From Ferrovibrio terrae_A (GTDB lineage Bacteria > Pseudomonadota > Alphaproteobacteria > Ferrovibrionales > Ferrovibrionaceae), in the NCBI RefSeq assembly GCF_943372915.1, contig NZ_CALSAN010000019.1:1-64000 (forward strand): 64,000 nucleotides of DNA. The letters run 5' to 3'. Every line of letters begins with the position of its first letter. Positions within the stretch are counted from its first letter, which is position 1. The position numbers and the translations under genes were made by a program. Under the pieces are notes generated by a model. The model made no database searches. It saw only the letters and a list, made by a program, of their open reading frames with translations, and was not told where the DNA came from. This document shows, one piece after another, positions 58,993 through 64,000 of the stretch.

Positions 58993-59216
58993 GCCAGCCC
59001 CCGCCCCCCGGTGGAAAAATCTCCCAAAGTCGCGCGGGTCTGTTTTTCCGAAACCGGAAAATTACTCGCGGGCTGGACCTCCATCACAGGTGGGCAGGTG
59101 TGGGGGGGTGCCTCGGCGTCACGGATCGCGACCGGCCGACGATTGCCGCGCGAGGCCGGCCGCCGTGCGCCAGGCATGCCGAGTCCTGCGGTTATTCGAA
59201 CCGCTGCATATGTCAT
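58989..59216 (-). CDS. Small basic phage protein between terminase genes
   Basis: A 75-residue basic, Pro-rich protein (GARRPASRGNRRPVAIRDA). It shows no recognisable family. Support comes from exact ATGA overlaps at both ends: with the putative small terminase stop at 59213-59216 and with the terL start at 58989-58992. The composition is also what a shadow frame in GC-rich DNA would give, hence moderate confidence. Confidence 0.45.
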   Translation of the reverse strand: MTYAAVRITAGLGMPGARRPASRGNRRPVAIRDAEAPPHTCPPVMEVQPASNFPVSEKQTRATLGDFSTGGRGLA

Positions 59217-59749
59217 AGTTTTTCCCCGTTCTCTGCGGTTTTCGGCAAGGCGTCCAACTCGGCCGCGTCCAACTGGCGCGGCTCGCCCGAAAATTCCTCA
59301 AGGATTTCAATATCTTCCACCGAGGCTTGATCCGGCCCTTGGTAGAGCACCAGCGAGGCTCGGTTGTCCTCGACCTCGACCACCTGCGGCAGCTTCTGTT
59401 CCATGTACGGCAGCGAGGCGATGTCGCAGCGCCGCTGGAGCTCGAAGGCCTCGACAACCGATATGCCGAGCTCGTCAGCCAGGCGCGTCGTGTTCGCCGT
59501 GGCGGTCTGCTGCAGGCGTTCCAGCGGCGAGCCGTAGCGGCCCTTGAGATAGGCGACATTCTCGTAGGTCTTGCGGTTCTTCGCGCCAGCCGGCCGGCCA
59601 GCGCGGCGCGGCGCATCGTCCGGCGCGCTCAGATCGGCCGCGCTCGCGCCGCCGATGACGCCTAGCAGCGACATTTGCTGCGGCTGCTGATCCGCGCGCG
59701 GCGGCGCGGCCTGCTCGACATAGGTTTTGAGGCCATCGCGGTCGGTCAT
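59213..59749 (-). CDS. Putative terminase small subunit
   Basis: A 178-residue protein. A basic AT-hook-like patch (RRAGRPAGAKNRKTYENV, about 48-65) precedes a helical region with SPLERLQQTATANTTRLADELGISVVEAFELQRRCDIASLPYMEQKLPQVVEVED. Proteins of this pattern lie upstream of terL in many alphaproteobacterial phages and are thought to recognise DNA for packaging. ATG 59749 is chosen because it forms an ATGA with the preceding open frame; ATG 59767 is an alternative. Confidence 0.65.
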   Translation of the reverse strand: MTDRDGLKTYVEQAAPPRADQQPQQMSLLGVIGGASAADLSAPDDAPRRAGRPAGAKNRKTYENVAYLKGRYGSPLERLQQTATANTTRLADELGISVVEAFELQRRCDIASLPYMEQKLPQVVEVEDNRASLVLYQGPDQASVEDIEILEEFSGEPRQLDAAELDALPKTAENGEKL

Positions 59750-60132
59750 GGCGAATAAAACCCCCATATTTTATTGCTGGCGGCCGGGCCGTTGCAGGCT
59801 AAGCGCTTGGTTCTGCTCGCATTTATGACCAGTGCAACGGCGCTATCCGGCGCGTTGCACTTTTTGTTGCAGCTTAAACCATTGTAACTATTAGGATATT
59901 TACCTACTGCAACACTGCAACGGGATAAACCCTGTCTTTCACGCAGGCGCACGCGCGCCCGCACGCCCGCACATGCGAGCACCTGCCGAACTGGCGTTGC
60001 AGCGTTGCAACCACGGCTAAGGCTTTGGGTTGTATTGATAATCGCTGCAACGACGGCCGCAACAGAGGTGTAACGGCCACCGACCGAGCGTTGCAGGATA
60101 GGCATAGCCACCCCCCCAACCCGCGCGTTCAT
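59746..60132 (-). CDS. Doubtful 128-codon frame across the repeat array
   Basis: An open frame fills the gap between the helicase-like gene and the small terminase. It overlaps each by an ATGA (60129-60132 and 59746-59749), which would suit a translated cistron. Its peptide, however, is odd: repeated Cys-Asn pairs come from the TGCAAC repeats and there is no sensible domain. The AT-rich centre and octamer array suggest regulatory DNA instead. It is listed so that the gap is not taken as certainly non-coding. Confidence 0.25.
   Translation of the reverse strand: MNARVGGVAMPILQRSVGGRYTSVAAVVAAIINTTQSLSRGCNAATPVRQVLACAGVRARVRLRERQGLSRCSVAVGKYPNSYNGLSCNKKCNAPDSAVALVINASRTKRLACNGPAASNKIWGFYSP
59790..60096. 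repeat. Array of CTGCAACG / CGTTGCAG octamers
   Basis: About ten copies of an 8-bp motif (core TGCAAC/GTTGCA) lie in 307 bp: 59790, 59833, 59853, 59865, 59907, 59915, 59995, 60003, 60045 and 60089. Two pairs are direct tandem repeats of exactly 8 bp, 59907-59922 in one orientation and 59995-60010 in the other, facing each other across an 72-bp segment. An AT-rich stretch (59873-59905) lies next to the first pair. This is the only long gap in the packed phage region; likely roles are operators, promoters or a replication origin. Confidence 0.7.
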
Positions 60133-62270
60133 TCTGCCCTCTTCCCGAGGGTCGGGGTTTGGACGCAGAGCGAGACCGGGATCAGCGTGGCGCGGCTGCC
60201 GGCACCATCGAACCGCATGCTGCCGGTCGTCTGGTGCCCGTCAACGCGCTGCAGCGACCGCGCCCATGCGCCCGACTGGCCCGCTGGCGTCGCCCAGGGC
60301 GAGCCGGAGAAGTCGAACAGCGTGCCAAGCATCGTGTGACGGTTCGCCACTGCCAGCCACCACGTCTCGCCAGGCACCGCGCCCTTGTCGATCACCTTGA
60401 GCCCGAACGTGCCGAGCACCTTGTTGCAGGCGAGCAGCTTCTCGGTATCCGGCTGCGCTTTCCCATCGAACGCGCTGTCGACCCAGCCGGCGACGGTGCG
60501 CCGGTCGCTGCCGCGCCCCAGATCAATCAGCGAGGTCAGGAGATGCGACAGGCAGTTCTCGCCGTCGCCGCCTTCCTCGTCGTCGACAAAGGCCAGATCG
60601 GCGCGGCTGAAACCCCGCAGCGCCTCGCGCCAGGCATCGTCGCCGGCCGGCGCTTCGCCATTCAGCATGAAGTCAGCCGCCGCGAGCAACGTGCCGTACT
60701 GCGACGCGCTGCGCGAGGTATGGCCGGCGAGCCGGCGCATGGCCCCCTTGAACGACGCGATGCGGTCGAGGAAATCCGGCCAGCCATCCAGCAGCCGGCG
60801 GCGCATGGCCCCGCCGATGGCCGCCAGCCGGTCGGGATCAATCACCGGCTCGGTCGCGTCCTGCGCCAGCTTGTCGAGGTCCAGCACGGCAATGCGGCTG
60901 CGGTCCTGCGGCGTGAGTGGCGGCACGATGATCGACGAGAACGCAAAGCAAGACCGCGCGACGAACTCGACCGCCTCGTGATCGCCGCCGCCGCGCCACA
61001 GCCGGCCGCCGCTGGCCGCCAGGCGAGCGAACTGCACGAGCGCGTTGATTTTCGAGTTGTCGGCGCTGCCCTCGTTTTCATCCAGCAGCACCGACAGGGT
61101 ATCGAGCCCGAGCACCTGCCGCACGCCGGCCGAGGTGGCGTCGCTGGCGCGCAGGATGCCGCCCTTGCCGAATATGGCGTCGATGCATTCCTGCAGCGTG
61201 CTCTTGCCGCTGCCGAACGGCGCTGTAACCCAGATCATCGGACGCCATTCCAGCGCGCCGCCGATCAGGCCGCAGATGATCCAGCCGAGCAGCAGGCGGG
61301 CCGAGTGCGGATGCCGGCCTGCCTTCCTGTCCTCATCCGACTGCCGCCACGACCATTGACCGAACAGCGACATGACCTCGCCGACGCCCTCAGCGAGAGC
61401 CTTGTCGTCATCAGCGGGTCGGGGCAGCGGCGAACTGCCCGGATAGACATACCAGCCGATCAACCCCGGATCATGCGCCAGCGTTTCCGGCGCATCGGTG
61501 CGCCGCACGAGCACCTGATCGCCCAGATGCATCACGAGCTCGTTGCCGTCGCCGCGCCAGGCACCGCGCCCGCGAAGCCGCGCGCGGGCTTCCCACGCGG
61601 GCATCTGGGCGCAGTTGTTCATCAGATCCTCGGCAAAGAGCTCGGCATGCCAGCCGGTCTTGTCGCCATCCTTGTTGTAGCGAGGATACTTGTCCCACAG
61701 CCAATTGGTTTTCGGCGCGACCAGCGCCTGCAGGTTCAGCCTGTTGTGATCGCGCGCCTTGAGGTGGCGATACTGGCGCTGCGCATCGACGTAGAAAAAC
61801 ACGTCGCCATTCTTGCCCAGCGGGATCACCGGGCAATCGGCCGGCAGACCACCATCCATGGTGCCATCGGCCATGCGCCGCGCGGCGACGGCATCAATCG
61901 GCGGCGCATAGACTGGCGTTGCACCATCCAGCGCTGCGGCGCCAGCGGCGACCGGATCGCCCGGCGCACCATCCACCACAGACTCGCCCATCGGGATATC
62001 ACGAGGGCGACGAGGCTTCTTTTTCCTCGCCGGCTTTTCGCCCAGCTTATCGAGTTTGTCCGCGATGACCTTGACCAGCGCGTCGCCGAACGTGATGCCG
62101 CGCCGCGCCTGCCATTCCATGAATTCGAACGGGTCTTTCGGCGGCGGATCATCTGCCGGCGGCGCGGGTTGGGGCGCAGGCGGCACCGCGCCTAGCGGTG
62201 CGGCGGCATCGAGAGCGGCGGCAGCGACCGCCGCTTGGTCTTGTGGAACAGAACTCACGCATTCCCCCAA
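60129..62270 (-). CDS. Phage P-loop helicase-like replication protein
   Basis: A 713-residue protein. Residues 1-110 are Pro/Ala-rich and a basic linker (ARKKKPRRPRD). Residues about 140-320 may form an N-terminal DNA-handling domain. The ATPase follows with Walker A TAPFGSGKST near residue 350 and Walker B LSVLLDENEG about 50 residues later, then FAFSSIIVPPLTPQDRSRIAVLDLDKL, a pattern of phage helicases that pair with Toprim primases. The Toprim gene lies just upstream in the same operon. It probably unwinds phage DNA; the precise helicase family is uncertain. Confidence 0.72.
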   Translation of the reverse strand: MGECVSSVPQDQAAVAAAALDAAAPLGAVPPAPQPAPPADDPPPKDPFEFMEWQARRGITFGDALVKVIADKLDKLGEKPARKKKPRRPRDIPMGESVVDGAPGDPVAAGAAALDGATPVYAPPIDAVAARRMADGTMDGGLPADCPVIPLGKNGDVFFYVDAQRQYRHLKARDHNRLNLQALVAPKTNWLWDKYPRYNKDGDKTGWHAELFAEDLMNNCAQMPAWEARARLRGRGAWRGDGNELVMHLGDQVLVRRTDAPETLAHDPGLIGWYVYPGSSPLPRPADDDKALAEGVGEVMSLFGQWSWRQSDEDRKAGRHPHSARLLLGWIICGLIGGALEWRPMIWVTAPFGSGKSTLQECIDAIFGKGGILRASDATSAGVRQVLGLDTLSVLLDENEGSADNSKINALVQFARLAASGGRLWRGGGDHEAVEFVARSCFAFSSIIVPPLTPQDRSRIAVLDLDKLAQDATEPVIDPDRLAAIGGAMRRRLLDGWPDFLDRIASFKGAMRRLAGHTSRSASQYGTLLAAADFMLNGEAPAGDDAWREALRGFSRADLAFVDDEEGGDGENCLSHLLTSLIDLGRGSDRRTVAGWVDSAFDGKAQPDTEKLLACNKVLGTFGLKVIDKGAVPGETWWLAVANRHTMLGTLFDFSGSPWATPAGQSGAWARSLQRVDGHQTTGSMRFDGAGSRATLIPVSLCVQTPTLGKRAE

Positions 62271-62281
62271 GTGAACGGATT

Positions 62282-62584
62282 TTATTTAAACAGCGGTTCG
62301 GCTGGCTCGCGCAGCCATAGAGCGCGCGCAGCCGGCACCGAGACGTAGCGGCGATTTGTTTTGCCGATGACCACTGCCCGACCACCAGCAGCCAGGCATG
62401 CACCACGAGGGAGCAGGATCACGTCGCGCACGGTATGAAGCGAATACCGGAGCACAACGTTTCCATAGAACACACCGAGCAACCGCTTAATCTGCGGCTT
62501 CTGACGGCGCGACTTTCGATAAGCCCGCTCCTGTCTCGGCAGGATCACCGGGCGATTGAGATAGCTGATACGATGCGCCATCAC
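62282..62584 (-). CDS. Small basic phage protein
   Basis: A 100-residue, strongly basic protein (YRKSRRQKPQIKRLLGVFYG) with a few beta-strand-like stretches (RDVILLPRGACLAAGGRAVVIG). The family is not recognised. Start overlaps the previous stop by ATGA (62581-62584). It may bind nucleic acid, judging by charge alone. Confidence 0.6.
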   Translation of the reverse strand: MMAHRISYLNRPVILPRQERAYRKSRRQKPQIKRLLGVFYGNVVLRYSLHTVRDVILLPRGACLAAGGRAVVIGKTNRRYVSVPAARALWLREPAEPLFK

Positions 62585-62820
62585 GCGACAAATCCTCTAA
62601 CCGCCACCACCTGCCGGTACATGGCCCGGCCGGTCCGAGGGTCAACGTAATTTGTGCGCGACGCCGCGCGGTGCGCGGCAACTTCACTCTCGCACATCCA
62701 GCCATGGCACTTTCCATCGTGGTAGATGATAAGCACGCCCCAGCGGCGGCCCGTGTAGGTCCGCACTTGCAGGCCATGCGCGCCATGCTGCAATAGAACC
62801 GTTTCATAGATACGGATCAC
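62581..62820 (-). CDS. Small phage protein
   Basis: A 79-residue protein (MIRIYETVLLQHGAHGLQVRTYTGRRWGVLIIYHDGKCHGWMCESE...) that looks like a small beta domain. The family is not recognised. It shares 4-bp ATGA overlaps with both neighbours, which supports translation as part of the replication operon. Confidence 0.62.
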   Translation of the reverse strand: MIRIYETVLLQHGAHGLQVRTYTGRRWGVLIIYHDGKCHGWMCESEVAAHRAASRTNYVDPRTGRAMYRQVVAVRGFVA

Positions 62821-63059
62821 GCCACCTCCATCGCCAACACGCCCGGCGATGGCCGCGTGATCGGATAGCCGCGACGGCGCAGACGCCGCGCCGCGTTCCG
62901 CACGCAGTCGCCAGCCCAGACCGGCCCGCCGTCAGGGTCATCGCCCCAGATCGCGTCGATCAGCCGCTCGGTTGTCTGCGGCCCCTCGCTGAGCGCAGCC
63001 AGCAGGCCTTTCTCGACATAGCCGGTCTTTGGATTTTTCCGGCGCGGCGCGTCAGTCAT
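62817..63059 (-). CDS. Small winged-helix-like phage protein
   Basis: An 80-residue protein: KGLLAALSEGPQTTERLIDAIWGDDPDGGPVWAGDCVRNAARRLRRRGYPI reads as a helix-turn-helix with a wing, as in small DNA-binding regulators. It lies between the primase and a small gene, overlapping them by 8 and 4 bp. It could be a regulator of the late region or part of the replication complex; neither is shown. Confidence 0.62.
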   Translation of the reverse strand: MTDAPRRKNPKTGYVEKGLLAALSEGPQTTERLIDAIWGDDPDGGPVWAGDCVRNAARRLRRRGYPITRPSPGVLAMEVA

Positions 63060-64000
63060 GGCCGCGCTCTTTCGCCCGATTGCGGATCAGGTCGTTCCAG
63101 TCCTGATAGCAGCCCGGCGGCTTGGCAACGCGCACCGCATAGCCGCGCGCGGCCAGCGCTTCCACCTGCGGCGGGAACTGCGCTGCTGCCGGGCTGTCCA
63201 CTTCATCATTCTGGCCGGTAATCACCACCTGGCCGACGACGGCCGGCGGCGGCAGCAGCAGCTTGCCGAAATTGCCGACCGACATGGCCGAGGCGCTGCG
63301 CCAGGCCGGCTTGACCATCGCAACGCTCAGCGCGTCCTCGATACCCTCGGCCACTGCCAGCACGCCATCGGGTCGGGGGTCGAAGAAGCTCTTGCCATCG
63401 TTGCCACGCCACAGCGGGATATAACCGCCGGCCGTGGTGCCATAGAACAGCTTGTCGCCGCCGATCAGATCGCGGCGGCGGTCGCTGCCGTCGTCGCGCA
63501 GATAGGTGCGATGGCAGCCGAGTTGCTTCACCTTGCCATCGACCCAGCCCACCACGAGGCAGACCAGCGCCGGCAATCGCGTTTCGGTCGGGCCGTGATA
63601 GCAGGCCGGGTCGAATTTCAGCGCCGCCGGCAACGGCTGCAGCTTGTCGAAATCAATGCCACGCCCCGGATACGCGCCGGTCAGATAGCGCCAGGCAGGA
63701 TCGCCGGGCGTGATGGCCTTGGCCTTGTTCCAGATCGCCACCGCGCGCTTGCGCGATTGCTCGGCCGCCTCGGCTGCCTCGGCCGCGCGCTTGCGCTGCG
63801 CCTCGGGGTCGGGCTTGGGCAGCGAGACAACGCCGTCAGCGTAGCCCAGGAATGTCAGCGCCCATTGCCATGCCTTTTTCCAGTCGCCGTCGCAGGCGGC
63901 CAGGCAGATCAGCTTGAGTGGACCGCCGGGAATGCCGCGCGCGTAGTGCTTCCAGACTCCGCGCTTGGGTCCGGGTCCGATATGAATACGGAGGTTGTCG
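63052..64000 (-). CDS. Toprim-domain DNA primase (partial, 5' end beyond window)
   Basis: The frame is open to the right edge; 315 codons are visible. Residues near the edge (GVWKHYARGIPGGPLKLICLAACDGDWKKAWQWAL) match the primase-associated region before a Toprim domain. The Toprim core follows: VLAVAEGIEDALSVAMV with the catalytic Glu, then VVITGQNDEVDSPAAAQ and a C-terminal CYQDWNDLIRNRAKERG. It should make RNA primers for phage replication together with the P-loop protein at 60129. The zinc-binding start would be outside. A GTG at 63741 would only give a truncated form. Confidence 0.85.
   Translation of the reverse strand, partial: DNLRIHIGPGPKRGVWKHYARGIPGGPLKLICLAACDGDWKKAWQWALTFLGYADGVVSLPKPDPEAQRKRAAEAAEAAEQSRKRAVAIWNKAKAITPGDPAWRYLTGAYPGRGIDFDKLQPLPAALKFDPACYHGPTETRLPALVCLVVGWVDGKVKQLGCHRTYLRDDGSDRRRDLIGGDKLFYGTTAGGYIPLWRGNDGKSFFDPRPDGVLAVAEGIEDALSVAMVKPAWRSASAMSVGNFGKLLLPPPAVVGQVVITGQNDEVDSPAAAQFPPQVEALAARGYAVRVAKPPGCYQDWNDLIRNRAKERGHD

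Larger units (their letters stand above)
37395..64000. mobile_element. Prophage of podovirus type (late half; continues beyond right edge)
   Basis: Everything from about 37.4 kb to the right edge is phage: primase, helicase-like protein, terminase, T7-like portal-scaffold-capsid-tail-internal virion protein cassette, tail fibres and a full lysis set. The genes are packed head to tail, mostly leftward. The left boundary is placed between the tRNA-Thr promoter and the first phage-side gene at 37500; no matching att repeat can be checked because the right end is outside the window. No integrase is visible, so the integrase and early regulators should lie to the right. The prophage status follows from host genes abutting the lysis end; whether it is still inducible is unknown. 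Confidence 0.88.

Noticed and set aside
37395..64000. Integrase or single-subunit RNA polymerase within the visible prophage
   Set aside because: No gene here has tyrosine or serine recombinase motifs or T7-type polymerase motifs; they may lie beyond the right edge.

Overview
The window is GC-rich chromosomal DNA from an alphaproteobacterium. A MipZ-type division ATPase, a DUF1489 protein, tripartite TctABC and TRAP-TAXI transporters and an Acr3 arsenic pump point to that class. A Rhodospirillales-like genus is a guess; the window holds no rRNA or other marker to settle it. The left two thirds (1-37.3 kb) are host genes. The right third (about 37.4-64 kb) is most of the late half of a podovirus-type prophage that continues past the right edge.

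Host region. The end of a Rieske dioxygenase alpha subunit (2-346) is followed by an arsenic island read leftwards (343-5389): arsR2, an ArsO-like flavoprotein with a Cys-rich tail, an MFS pump, then arsR1, arsC and acr3. Two copies of the inverted repeat TTCGT-N6-ACGAA sit before arsR2 and before the flavoprotein gene. From 5.5 to 9.4 kb is a patchwork: acylphosphatase, an AT-richer orphan gene, an NAD(P)-binding protein flanked by paired REP-like hairpins, a 10-bp tandem repeat, lipB, a stand-alone FliN-like SpoA domain and tRNA-Leu(GAG). maeB follows.

From 12.7 to 27.4 kb lies a leucine/isovalerate (liu) catabolic cluster: isovaleryl-CoA dehydrogenase, both methylcrotonyl-CoA carboxylase subunits, methylglutaconyl-CoA hydratase and HMG-CoA lyase. 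Two thioesterases, RidA, a second acyl-CoA dehydrogenase, a K+/H+ antiporter, two tandem DsbA-fold isomerases, a DMT exporter and an SDR are mixed in. DUF1489 and mipZ follow. Then come a TctCBA operon and a convergent TRAP-TAXI operon, each with a stem-loop between the binding-protein gene and the permease gene, then a VWA/J-domain pair, an NTF2-like gene and tRNA-Thr(TGT).

Prophage. Nearly all genes run leftwards and many overlap by 1-4 bp. From right to left: Toprim primase (partial), three small genes, a P-loop helicase-like protein, a repeat-rich gap, putative small terminase, large terminase, a possible permuted cysteine peptidase, T7-like portal, scaffold, capsid, tail tubular A and B, three internal virion proteins, tail fibre, a LamG/SPRY receptor-binding protein, holin, SAR endolysin and a spanin pair with Rz1 nested inside Rz. 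The gene order is that of a T7-type virion module. No RNA polymerase or integrase is visible here. The features most worth following up are the CTGCAACG octamer array at 59.8-60.1 kb, a nuclease-toxin-like domain in the 1392-residue internal virion protein, and the dual ArsR operator arrangement.
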